Of a stretch of 32,402 nucleotides of DNA, positions 16,489 through 25,457 are shown one piece after another. A program made the translations under genes and the position numbers. Origin of the DNA: an uncultured bacterium (GTDB taxonomy: Bacteria > Bacteroidota > Bacteroidia > Chitinophagales > CAIOSU01). The number at the start of each line of letters is the position of its first letter. Positions within the stretch are counted from its first letter, which is position 1. The notes under the pieces were generated by a model. The model worked only from the letters and a program-made list of their open reading frames with translations. It did no database searches and had not been told where the DNA came from. The stretch lies in NCBI GenBank assembly GCA_903861055.1, contig CAIOSU010000476.1, positions 1 to 32,402 on the forward strand. The letters run 5' to 3'.

Positions 16489-18981
16489 TTATTGAATTTC
16501 GTAAACCGGAAGATTCTCGGAAGTGGTTTCTGCTAGGTCTGTTGCGTCCTTCACAACTTTAAACTCCGTTGCTAATGGCTCGTAAGGCAAAAATTCACCA
16601 TTCCTGAAAACCAAAATTTCTTTGGTATCTGGGTTTTCAACGGCCAACATCACCCAGTTTTTATCAAACCACTCATAAGTGGCGGGGTTGGTTTTAATGG
16701 TGTTCAATACCACTTCGGGGTAGTGCTCTACTATTACCATCAAGCGCAAGGGGTCGTGTACTTCAATCATTTGTAAAGGTAAGCCCGTTCGCAAATCGCC
16801 ATCAAAGCCGTTTGCCACACCAAGAAGGCCCATTACGTTGTGCGGTAGTTTACTTCCCGCACCCAGTTTTTCATTATCGACCCTAGAGAAATAATACTCC
16901 AAATTGATACCTCCACAAACAGGTGCAGCTGCATTGAGTATGCCGAGCAAAAACTTACCGTCAGGGTCTACCCTGTAATCATACGAATTCAAAAAAGCGC
17001 GCCTATCTAAAAACAATTGGCCATTAAGACTCCTGCGGCCAATAATACACAAGGTATTGGTTGCGTGGTTTAGCTCGGGCCGCGGCTCAAACAACGATAC
17101 CGAGCGCAATTTTACCGCTTCGTGCACCTTTTTGGCGCTCAATTCGGTATTAATGCTCATAAACCTACGCGAGCGTTCTTTGGCATTTAAGTCAAGTGCT
17201 TGCTCAAAAACACCTAAGTTTAGTGCATGCAGTTTGGCGTTGGCCGGCGATAGGGTTTGCTCATCATAAAACATTACCTCGTCTCGGGTAGTGTCGTGCA
17301 GAGCGCCTACAAACTCTGTTTCGGTGGGTATAGCTATGCCCCTGGTTACCAAATTTTGCCTAACCATAGAGTGGTTGGCCATAAAGCTAAAAGCTCGTGC
17401 ATTTACCGAGCCTGGCCTGCCAGAGCATGCGCCGCAATCGTACCCGGCATAGTGGGTGTTGTTAACGCTACTGGCACCATGGCCAAACATATATACTAGT
17501 GGAGCGAAGTTGGCTACCAGACCCGTGCTTTTAAGTACCGCTTCTACTCGGTTGGTCATTTCATCAACGGTATAGCCCACTTGTAGCCCATCTTGCATAT
17601 GGCTGGGGCTCTTGTTCTCTATAGTTAGGCTCGAGAGCTTGTCCATGTGCCGAAACGAGTACGTAGTTGCTGGGCTAAGGCTTGGCTTAAATATATTTAC
17701 GCTCAGTTTTAGTGCCGACCAAAAACCCAATGTTTGCGATATAAGAGAGCTACGCAACAAACCATGCGTAGATTTGGAAAAGTGCACATCGCGTTCGGCT
17801 AAGCGCACCGTGCTTACTTCCTTAATAAGATGCTTCGGTTTTACTGGAGCAGGGCATATTTTAGTATGAAACTTGCCATTCTCCGGTTGATAATAGGTGT
17901 CGATGCCAAAAAACCCTGGGGTACCATAAGTAGTGCAGTTATGGTCAATTTGTTCAATATAACGCCTAATGGAACACTCCCTATCATCAATACAAAAGAA
18001 CGCTTGAAATGAAGGTGTGCTGGTTTTGGCATGGCTCTGGTTGCGGTGTTTAATGCCTCCCAGCACTTCGTCATAATAACTCCACTCGTAGGCTGCTTGC
18101 CAAAGGTTCAGCACTTCGTCAAGTTCGGTTAGTGGGCCAGGGTTAAGTACGTCAATTGCGGGCTCTTGCACTACGGTGGCCAGTGGCTGCCACTTTTTGC
18201 CCAAGGTTTGGTCAAGGTTGTCAATCTCAAGCAGCAACTCCAGATGAATTACGTCGGTCAAGGTTATGTTCTTATGTTCAAGCAAAAACTGAGGGTGATC
18301 TTCAACTACACTTACCATACCCGACCAGCCTGGGTGTGCGAATTGTTGATCGATAAGATATTGCTCAAAGTAACTTTCATCGCCTACCAACATTTGCAGT
18401 AGCGCATATATGTTTACACTGTCGTCGAACAAAAGGTTTTTGGCGCGCTTGGTTTTAAAGAAACTGAAGTAAGTGTTCTTTTCTATAGTCCTCAGCGCCG
18501 ATAGCAATCCTCCGTTTTCGACCGGAAAGGTAACCACGGCAATGCCCTGGTCGAGGTAGCTGTTGAGTATACGAAACAGGTTGGTATGCACAATGGTATC
18601 CAAATCGATATGATAATGGCTCTTCCAGTATTTACGCAACCGGCCTGTTAGTTTGCTTATGCTTGCATCATATTCTTGCTCGGTACACTTTTGTATCCAT
18701 TGGACTGCTGCCTGAGTGCCCTTTTCGGAGGTAATTACTCGCTCCAGCAAGGGCTTGCTTATTTTTTGCTCTTGGTATAGCGCCCTGTATTCGGCTAGGT
18801 TAAGTGAGGTTTTGAAACCAAAAATCTTGGAAGCCTTTCTAATGGCCTGCTCAAATGGTTCGTGCTGAAAAGCATGCAAGGTATTGTGGTGTATAAAATC
18901 TTTAAGCGGAGCCTGCTCAGGCAGGTAATGTCTCAATTTGTGGATTGTAACGTCCTCATCGAAACGAAATGAAGTTTTCAT
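16489..18981 (-). CDS. dabA: DUF2309 / DabA-type inorganic carbon transporter subunit
   Basis: DUF2309 N-terminus (LPEQAPLKDFIHHNTLHAFQHEPFEQAI). Zn-site motifs FCIDDRECSIRR and FGHGASSVNNTHYAGYDCGACSGRPG are intact. Confidence 0.88.
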   Translation of the reverse strand: MKTSFRFDEDVTIHKLRHYLPEQAPLKDFIHHNTLHAFQHEPFEQAIRKASKIFGFKTSLNLAEYRALYQEQKISKPLLERVITSEKGTQAAVQWIQKCTEQEYDASISKLTGRLRKYWKSHYHIDLDTIVHTNLFRILNSYLDQGIAVVTFPVENGGLLSALRTIEKNTYFSFFKTKRAKNLLFDDSVNIYALLQMLVGDESYFEQYLIDQQFAHPGWSGMVSVVEDHPQFLLEHKNITLTDVIHLELLLEIDNLDQTLGKKWQPLATVVQEPAIDVLNPGPLTELDEVLNLWQAAYEWSYYDEVLGGIKHRNQSHAKTSTPSFQAFFCIDDRECSIRRYIEQIDHNCTTYGTPGFFGIDTYYQPENGKFHTKICPAPVKPKHLIKEVSTVRLAERDVHFSKSTHGLLRSSLISQTLGFWSALKLSVNIFKPSLSPATTYSFRHMDKLSSLTIENKSPSHMQDGLQVGYTVDEMTNRVEAVLKSTGLVANFAPLVYMFGHGASSVNNTHYAGYDCGACSGRPGSVNARAFSFMANHSMVRQNLVTRGIAIPTETEFVGALHDTTRDEVMFYDEQTLSPANAKLHALNLGVFEQALDLNAKERSRRFMSINTELSAKKVHEAVKLRSVSLFEPRPELNHATNTLCIIGRRSLNGQLFLDRRAFLNSYDYRVDPDGKFLLGILNAAAPVCGGINLEYYFSRVDNEKLGAGSKLPHNVMGLLGVANGFDGDLRTGLPLQMIEVHDPLRLMVIVEHYPEVVLNTIKTNPATYEWFDKNWVMLAVENPDTKEILVFRNGEFLPYEPLATEFKVVKDATDLAETTSENLPVYEIQ

Positions 18982-19084
18982 AAACTGTTGTTGGAATGGT
19001 TAAGCAACCGTCAAAATGGATAAATAGCCTTTTGAACGCGATGGGCAGTAAAATGCGGGAAATGCAGCAATTGCTACACGGTGC

Positions 19085-19441
19085 TTAACAAATGTCTAAT
19101 TTCAGATTGCAATACAACAGATAGCGGGGCGTGTGCTCTAATACCTGCTTTTGAACTCGATTTAATTTGCTGCTGCAATACTTAACAGCAAGGCCATCGC
19201 CCCACTTTTGAGTTGTGGTACTTACATAATCATCATCGCATTCGAACAGCGGAGTAAAATGTATGTCTATTTTGTTGGCAACATCCCGTTGGACATTGGT
19301 TTCTAATAAAGTATGCTTTTGCTTGTTTTCAACAAATACGGGAGTTTCTTTCAAAAAGGAACCACATAAAAGTGTGGCTACACTTAATATTAGGGTAAAT
19401 AAGGCCGTTTTTCCCGAAACTTTCATAGAAATGTTATGCAA
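19085..19441 (-). CDS. hypothetical secreted/membrane-anchored small protein
   Basis: 118-aa ORF with a signal-like N-terminus (KTALFTLILSVATLLCGSF); no recognised family. May start at internal Met 19426. Confidence 0.4.
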   Translation of the reverse strand: MHNISMKVSGKTALFTLILSVATLLCGSFLKETPVFVENKQKHTLLETNVQRDVANKIDIHFTPLFECDDDYVSTTTQKWGDGLAVKYCSSKLNRVQKQVLEHTPRYLLYCNLKLDIC

Positions 19442-19519
19442 AGCTAGTTACAATAGATGAGTAACACAATTATATTGCACGCTGAGCCACAACAATTTAA
19501 TTAAATAATGTTAATGGCA

Positions 19520-20173
19520 TTAATCTTGAGCCATGGTGGGTTTGCTAGCAATCTGGTGATTTATAATCGGTTGGAAGGCTATAGTGTCAAACAAGTAGGT
19601 GTATTTTAGCAAATCGGCAGTAGGCAAATTAAGGGTAATAGGAAAAATATCCGTTCCGTAAATGTCCATGTACAAATGCTGTAACAGCTCGCTACAATAA
19701 AACGAAGAAGGGTCGGAAGCATCAAAACCCAAATCGAAGGGAATATCCTGTTTCAGGTAGTAGTGCATTCTATCCGCCAACTGGGGCATGCGCGCCTGTT
19801 GGGTTTTATACCGCACCACTATAACCGAGTTTGGGCGGCTTTCGGCCACAAACTGATCAAGGCTTTGGGCTAAAATCCCGTCTAAACCACGCTCCTTATC
19901 TTGCATGGCATGCACTATCCATAGCTTGCCATTTTCTTCGAGCACCACCCCGCAGTGTGTCACGTCAAAAGGTTCTTTAAGCATATTGGCAATACCATCG
20001 CTCACTAGGCCATCACCTCGGCGCAATATAATATCGCCAGTATGCAAAAGGCGCTTCTCATCCCCGGTAAGGGTATAAGAAACGCCTTGCTTATTACGTT
20101 CGTTTTTGGGTTGCAAATAATAACCTCCCGCCAACAACAATACAATTAAAAATATGGGCCAAGCCTTTTTCAT
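19520..20173 (-). CDS. YiiX/YebB-like permuted papain (NlpC/P60-like) cysteine hydrolase, signal-anchored
   Basis: LLHTGDIILRRGDGLVSD, DVTHCGVVL, FYCSELLQHLY. Confidence 0.8.
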   Translation of the reverse strand: MKKAWPIFLIVLLLAGGYYLQPKNERNKQGVSYTLTGDEKRLLHTGDIILRRGDGLVSDGIANMLKEPFDVTHCGVVLEENGKLWIVHAMQDKERGLDGILAQSLDQFVAESRPNSVIVVRYKTQQARMPQLADRMHYYLKQDIPFDLGFDASDPSSFYCSELLQHLYMDIYGTDIFPITLNLPTADLLKYTYLFDTIAFQPIINHQIASKPTMAQD

Positions 20174-20217
20174 GTCAACAATACTAGCATACGGTTGTAG
20201 GCAGGGCCAACGGGCTA

Positions 20218-20715
20218 TTACATACCTTCGGTAGTAGCAGCCGAATCGATATCTTCCAATTTGAAAGAATCTTCTTCCAAAGCCGGTGCTTCGTCCATTG
20301 AAGGCTCTTCACCCATTCCGTCCATCGCGCCTTCGCCACCCATAAGGGTTTCTTTGCTCATGTCGGCTTTCCATTCGCCGTTTACTTTTACCATAGCCAA
20401 TTCAGACGACTCACCTTTCTCGTCGCAGCAGTATGTACAAGTACCTTTTTCGCCTTCAAGTTTGCAAGCAGTAACTTTTTTAGCTTCAGGCTTGGCCGAA
20501 TCTTCAGCAGCTGGCATTTGATCAGCAAAACCTTTCAAAAGATCCAACATTTTGTGGGTTTCTTCAGAGCTGAAAGTTTTAGCTTTCTCAAAATCTTTGT
20601 TGTCAAGTGCAGTCAAAAACTCTTCTGCAGTAGATTTTGCTTTGTCTTCTTCGCTACAGCCTACTGTTGCGAACACCAATGCTACTAGGCAAAGGAAAAG
20701 TGCGTTTTTTGTCAT
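20218..20715 (-). CDS. lipoprotein with DUF4878-like domain and acidic C-terminal tail
   Basis: Lipobox-like FATVGC|SEEDKAKSTAEEFLTALDNKDFEKAKTFSSEET; tail EEPSMDEAPALEEDSFKLEDIDS. Confidence 0.65.
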   Translation of the reverse strand: MTKNALFLCLVALVFATVGCSEEDKAKSTAEEFLTALDNKDFEKAKTFSSEETHKMLDLLKGFADQMPAAEDSAKPEAKKVTACKLEGEKGTCTYCCDEKGESSELAMVKVNGEWKADMSKETLMGGEGAMDGMGEEPSMDEAPALEEDSFKLEDIDSAATTEGM

Positions 20716-20745
20716 GATGGGAGTTCGTTAAATGGTTTAGTGATA

Positions 20746-20753
20746 CAAAGGTA
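20746..20753 (-). promoter_or_regulatory. candidate -7 element for the lipoprotein gene
   Basis: Minus strand TACCTTTG (TAnnTTTG), about 31 nt upstream of the start. Confidence 0.4.
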
Positions 20754-20913
20754 CATTTTTTATTATCAAAACGAGCAAAACACAATATTGCAATAATTAA
20801 TAATTCAGACACTCAAATGCAATGGTTCGTTTTAAATTTTCAACAAACCTGATTTTTAAGAATTATTGCTAACTTACAGCTAATATTATTTTTACCTGTA
20901 GAAAAGTATAGCC

Positions 20914-21336
20914 ATGAAAACCATTGATAACGAGATAATGATATTGTACGATTCTGCATCGCACGTAGGCTCGAAAACATTGGCCTATGCCCATACTATA
21001 TCGCCCAACGTGAAAAGCTGGGACCATAGCCTGCTGCCCCTTACTGGTGCTATGTGGCAACAATTGCTCGGCATGTTGCAGTTGCATCCCAAAGAATTGC
21101 TAGACAAATCGCACCCTTATTATCAAACCCATATTCAGGGTCATTATTTTGATCAAGATGGCTGGCTGAATATGCTACGCCAAAACACTTTTCTGATTAA
21201 ATGGCCTATTTTGGTAAATGGCAATAAGGCCATAATGTGCACCACGCCCGAAAGCATATATCGCATATTGCAAGGTGCCGCGCAGCTTAAACAACCCAAC
21301 GGACCGAAAATGGGGGAACCTGGGCCTGGAGCCTAG
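20914..21336 (+). CDS. ArsC/Spx-like thioredoxin-fold protein lacking the catalytic cysteine
   Basis: MILYDSASHVGSKTLAYA aligns by eye with YhNprCskSr; C-terminal MLRQNTFLIKWPILVNGNKAIM aligns with nP.LikRPIvv.g.kavi. Confidence 0.6.
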   Translation: MKTIDNEIMILYDSASHVGSKTLAYAHTISPNVKSWDHSLLPLTGAMWQQLLGMLQLHPKELLDKSHPYYQTHIQGHYFDQDGWLNMLRQNTFLIKWPILVNGNKAIMCTTPESIYRILQGAAQLKQPNGPKMGEPGPGA

Positions 21337-21860
21337 TTGTTAATCTTATCTACAAAATTTGATAGGTCTTCTTCACCAGCGATTCCTTCTTTTTGCTTTG
21401 CTATCAACAACAAAGCTTGGGTAGTATAACCACCTCTAATTAACCCATCGGGCAGCTCTATCATCCAATCTAATACTTGACCCAACGGAAGCTCACGGTT
21501 AACTTCGTTCTCATTTTCTTTAAGGTACTTAGCCTCAATAACAATGCCCACATAGCCTGGGCCCATGCTGGTTACTTTGGCCCAGATATCTTCTTTAAAG
21601 CCACTTGGTCCATCGTGGGTAAACTTAATAAAACTATTGGTTGGGTATTGAGGGTATAGGGAGGTAAATGTATCGAGCGTAGCCGTGGCCTTAGCTTTGG
21701 CTTTGGCCCATAGCTCGTTGTTAGGGTCAACAAATTGAAGGTGGGCTGTGTCTTTTTTGTACTTTAGGGTAGCGGCATACCAAGCAAAGCCGCCAATTAG
21801 CGAAACAAAAAACGTAAGGAGCAGCAATACTCGAAATGGGGCAGAAGCAAACAAATTCAT
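21333..21860 (-). CDS. membrane-anchored DUF2314-like protein
   Basis: N-terminal TM; FKEDIWAKVTSMGPGYVGIVIEAKYLKEN...LGQVLDWMIELPDGLIRGGYTTQALL. Confidence 0.5.
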   Translation of the reverse strand: MNLFASAPFRVLLLLTFFVSLIGGFAWYAATLKYKKDTAHLQFVDPNNELWAKAKAKATATLDTFTSLYPQYPTNSFIKFTHDGPSGFKEDIWAKVTSMGPGYVGIVIEAKYLKENENEVNRELPLGQVLDWMIELPDGLIRGGYTTQALLLIAKQKEGIAGEEDLSNFVDKINN

Positions 21861-21918
21861 ACTGTAAACTTAAGTGTTTATTTGTTTCTAAGCGCGCGTT
21901 AATAACTAAAACGTTCCC

Positions 21919-22656
21919 TCAAAAATCGCACTCAGCACCATGCTTCTTGAGCCAGCGCTCTTGGTCCATATAGTTGGGCAGGCAGCGTTCAACTTCGTTC
22001 CAGAAGGCTGCGCTGTGGTTGGGGTGCACTAAGTGCGCCAGTTCATGAACCATTACATAATCTATCACTTCTTCGGGCGCAAACAATAGTCGGGTAGAGA
22101 TATTAATATTGCCTTGGCGAGAGCAACTGCCCCAAAGCGAATTGGTATACTTCAGTTTAAAGTCATTTACCGTTTTGCCAAAATACAATTTATTGAGGTA
22201 CAGCAGCTTGTGATGCATTGTGGTATAGTACTTCTTGGCCACCACGCGGCTTATCAGTTGGGGGATGGCTCTTTCGCGCTCTTCGTTGGTGCTTTCTTGA
22301 GGTTGCCTTATTAGCACTACCTTATTATGTAGCCTTGCCGTAAACGATGCCAAGGGCACCACCTCAAGGTTCAGCGTATACACTTCGCCCATGAGCATAA
22401 ACGTGTAGCCATCTTTATACTTCTTGGCCTTGTCCTGCTTCAGCAATTGGGGCTTGCTGCTATAGGTTTTGTAGGCCCAGTCTTTAAACGAAGCAATTTG
22501 CTGTTGGCGCTGGTCGGGCGTCAAAAAGAAGGGCAGTCTTATGGTCACACCCTTTTTACCTATTGATACCCGGGCGTTAGTGCGCTTCTCGGTGTGTATA
22601 TAAACCGTTATATCTTGCTCACTAACCTTTAGTATTGCCGTGCTTGTCTTCAACAT
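21919..22656 (-). CDS. YgjP/SprT-like (DUF45) zinc metallopeptidase
   Basis: HELAHLVHPNHSAAFWNEVERCLPNY and the preceding LWGSCSRQGNINISTRLLFAPEEVIDYVMVHE. Confidence 0.9.
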   Translation of the reverse strand: MLKTSTAILKVSEQDITVYIHTEKRTNARVSIGKKGVTIRLPFFLTPDQRQQQIASFKDWAYKTYSSKPQLLKQDKAKKYKDGYTFMLMGEVYTLNLEVVPLASFTARLHNKVVLIRQPQESTNEERERAIPQLISRVVAKKYYTTMHHKLLYLNKLYFGKTVNDFKLKYTNSLWGSCSRQGNINISTRLLFAPEEVIDYVMVHELAHLVHPNHSAAFWNEVERCLPNYMDQERWLKKHGAECDF

Positions 22657-23059
22657 TCAGTATAATCGGCTGCTGGGTTTCCCATTTCTTAAATTTATCC
22701 AAATCATCGCGAATGGCATTTACCACCCACCCGATTATCACAAAATCATCCAACAAACCCAACGCGGGTATAAAGTCGGGTATAACATCAACAAAACTAA
22801 CAAAATAGATGATGCCCAAAACGGCTTTTACCAGTGTGGCCCAAGGAATGGATTTATATTTCCCATCGTAGTATGATATAACCAAACGACGGATATCGTC
22901 GGCGTTTTCACGCAGGCTGGTAAAGAAAACAAACACGCCCACAATGCGCCTTAACCGCTTGCCGGCCAAAGCCAATAAACGTTTCACCAATGCAGGCTTT
23001 TGGGCTACATCTTCGGCATACTTAAAATGGCTATTGATAAAGTCGTCTGATTTTGACAT
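22622..23059 (-). CDS. YkvA family (DUF1232) membrane protein
   Basis: LVKAVLGIIYFVSFVDVIPDFIPALGLLDDFVIIGWVVNAIRDDLDKFKKW. Confidence 0.88.
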   Translation of the reverse strand: MSKSDDFINSHFKYAEDVAQKPALVKRLLALAGKRLRRIVGVFVFFTSLRENADDIRRLVISYYDGKYKSIPWATLVKAVLGIIYFVSFVDVIPDFIPALGLLDDFVIIGWVVNAIRDDLDKFKKWETQQPIILNVEDKHGNTKG

Positions 23060-23171
23060 CCTGTTTTATGTTGGTTACTACAAGTTACTACAAATATCTT
23101 GCCGCAACGTGCTTGCAATTATTACAATTTATGATTAGAATTGCTTCATCTCACAACTAAACCACGCAACT

Positions 23172-23597
23172 ATGGGCTTTGTAAAAGAATTTAAAGAATT
23201 TGCCATGAAGGGTAATGTACTTGATATGGCAGTAGGTATTATCATAGGAGGTGCCTTTGGTAAAATTGTCAGTTCTGCCGTTTCCGATATTTTAATGCCA
23301 CCACTTGGCTTGTTGTTAGGTAAGGTCGATTTCAAAGATTTGAAAGTAGAAATACAGCCCGAAATAAAAGATGCGGCAGGTGAAGTAACGCAAGCCTTAG
23401 TATCAATTAACTATGGTGCGTTTTTGCAAGTTACTATTGATTTTATCTTAATTGCCTTTGCCGTGTTTACGGTGATAAAACTGATGAACAACTTGAAAAA
23501 GAAAGAAGAGGCAAAAGTTGAAGCACCAGCGCCAGCGGCAGTGCCCGATGATGTGAAACTACTCACCGAAATACGCGATTTGCTGAAAAAGCAGTAA
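23172..23597 (+). CDS. mscL: large-conductance mechanosensitive channel
   Basis: [44 protein letters not shown]. Confidence 0.97.
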   Translation: MGFVKEFKEFAMKGNVLDMAVGIIIGGAFGKIVSSAVSDILMPPLGLLLGKVDFKDLKVEIQPEIKDAAGEVTQALVSINYGAFLQVTIDFILIAFAVFTVIKLMNNLKKKEEAKVEAPAPAAVPDDVKLLTEIRDLLKKQ

Positions 23598-23606
23598 TTT
23601 AATAAC

Positions 23607-24944
23607 ATGAGGAAAAAACTGACATGGGCAGCCTTGGCACTAGCAGGGCTGCTCATTGTTTTTGTGACTAGCACCATTACTACTGTAATAGATGAGCCAC
23701 TGGAGCAAACTGCATATTACCAAAGGACCATGCAGCGCCTTGATGATTTCACGCCAGCAACTAATGGCGATACGGTGCAGGTAGGCTGGGCCAAAGTAAA
23801 CCTAGCGCCCGCACACCCCACGCCCATAGCTATTGATGCCCACAGAGACGGCAACTTTGAGAAGGTATTGGATAGTGTATATGTGCGGGCCTTTGTGTTT
23901 GACAACGGCACCCAAAAAGCGGCCTATGTAACGCTGGACATGCTCATCTTCCCACCAACGGTAACCGGGGTATTGAACGATAGCTTGGCAGGCACTGGCT
24001 ACTCATTAAATAATACTTTTCTTACTGCTACGCATACCCATAGCAGCTTTGGTGCCTGGGCGCCTGGCATTATTGGCGAAACCTTTGCTGGCAAATACGA
24101 CCCTGCCATTGTGGCACACATTGCCCATTGCGTGGTATTGGCCATCCGAAAGGCTAGTATGGATATGGATAAAGCCCAAATCGGTTTTAATAAAATGGAC
24201 TGCCGGGAACTGGTATATAACCGGTTGCTAAACGATAGCACCAATACCGACCCATGGTTAAGGTATATACGCATTACCCGAGACGATGGCAAAAACGCCA
24301 TTATTGCCAACTTTGCGGCCCACGCTACATACCTGCACGATAGTATTATGAAACTGCACCGCGACTACCCTGGCCATCTGGTTGATTACTTAGAGCGTAT
24401 GGCCTCTATTGATTTTGCCGCATTTGGTGCCGGTGCCATGGGCAGTATGGGCCCCGTATACCAAGAAAAAGGCCCCTGGTTGGGTATTGAGCAAATGGCT
24501 GCTGACTTGTATTACAAAGTGATGCAAAGCTGGAACAATACCCCCATAAACTACCTTACGCAACTAAACACCTTGCACCTGCCTGTTGATTTGGGAGAAC
24601 AACAGATGCGGCTAAACAACTCATTGCGCTTGAGGCCTTGGGTGGTAAAAAGGGTGTTTGGCGAAACACCCCATTTTATGAAGGGGCTAAGGTTAGGAAA
24701 CACCCTATTGATTGGCACACCCTGCGATTTTTCGGGCGAGCTGGTGGCGGAATTGGACAGCTTTGCCAGTGCCAATGGCTTGAATTTAATGGTACATAGC
24801 TTTAATGGCGACTTTGTAGGCTACATTACCCACGATGACCACTACCACCTAAATGCCTACGAAACCCGAACCATGAATTGGTTTGGCCCGCACAATGGTC
24901 GTTATTTCCAAGAAATCATTAAGAAAATGATTGACCACATCTGA
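23607..24944 (+). CDS. neutral/alkaline non-lysosomal ceramidase N-terminal-domain protein
   Basis: Signal/TM N-terminus; TLDMLIFPP, FLTATHTHSSFGAW, FAAHATYL, IGTPCDFSGELVAEL. Confidence 0.8.
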   Translation: MRKKLTWAALALAGLLIVFVTSTITTVIDEPLEQTAYYQRTMQRLDDFTPATNGDTVQVGWAKVNLAPAHPTPIAIDAHRDGNFEKVLDSVYVRAFVFDNGTQKAAYVTLDMLIFPPTVTGVLNDSLAGTGYSLNNTFLTATHTHSSFGAWAPGIIGETFAGKYDPAIVAHIAHCVVLAIRKASMDMDKAQIGFNKMDCRELVYNRLLNDSTNTDPWLRYIRITRDDGKNAIIANFAAHATYLHDSIMKLHRDYPGHLVDYLERMASIDFAAFGAGAMGSMGPVYQEKGPWLGIEQMAADLYYKVMQSWNNTPINYLTQLNTLHLPVDLGEQQMRLNNSLRLRPWVVKRVFGETPHFMKGLRLGNTLLIGTPCDFSGELVAELDSFASANGLNLMVHSFNGDFVGYITHDDHYHLNAYETRTMNWFGPHNGRYFQEIIKKMIDHI

Positions 24945-24985
24945 TTTTTCGCATCTTTGGGCTTCATTTAATTTTCTACTTTGCT

Positions 24986-25020
24986 TTTGTCCATTGACTA
25001 TGGACTATCGACCATATATG
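24986..25020. repeat. heptamer array upstream of thioesterase gene
   Basis: TTTGTCC ATTGACT ATGGACT ATCGACC ATATATG. Confidence 0.6.
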
Positions 25021-25425
25021 GCACACATCACTGAAATTACCGTAAGGGGCTACCATCTTGATTTGTATCGCCACGTAAACAATGCCCGTTACCTTGAATT
25101 TTTGGAAGAGTCGCGCTGGCAGAACTATGATAAGCGTTTTGAAACGGCAGGCCTTAAAGAAAAAGGATTGGCCTTCGTTATTGTAAACATTAACATTGAC
25201 TATAAGCGCCCTGCTTTGCTTGGCGATGTGCTGAACATAGTAAATACCCTGCAACGCATTGGCAACAAAAGTGTGACCATACGCCAGCACATGTTCCTCA
25301 AAGGCACCGACACTACCGTGGTTGATGCAGCTGTAACCATAGTACTTATGGACATGAAAACAGGTAAAGCCGTTCCAATTGAAGGCGAGCTGCTGACGAT
25401 GATGCAAGCGAGCGAAACTAATTAG
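25018..25425 (+). CDS. acyl-CoA thioesterase (4-hydroxybenzoyl-CoA thioesterase, YbgC/FadM-like)
   Basis: MAHITEITVRGYHLDLYRHVNNARYLEFLEESRWQ; hotdog-fold pattern. The longer ORF from 24931 is unlikely to be the true N-terminus. Confidence 0.88.
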   Translation: MAHITEITVRGYHLDLYRHVNNARYLEFLEESRWQNYDKRFETAGLKEKGLAFVIVNINIDYKRPALLGDVLNIVNTLQRIGNKSVTIRQHMFLKGTDTTVVDAAVTIVLMDMKTGKAVPIEGELLTMMQASETN

Positions 25426-25442
25426 TCCACAGTCCATGGTCC
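25422..25442. repeat. heptamer array, inverted relative to 24986-25020, overlapping the thioesterase stop
   Basis: TTAGTCC ACAGTCC ATGGTCC; reverse complement GGACCAT GGACTGT GGACTAA. Confidence 0.6.
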
Positions 25443-25457
25443 AGGGAAAAGGTTGAG

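Noticed and set aside
19511-19523. TTAATG-G-CATTAA inverted repeat at the YiiX-like stop codon
   Set aside because: 6-bp AT-rich arms are weak and easily produced by chance in this composition.
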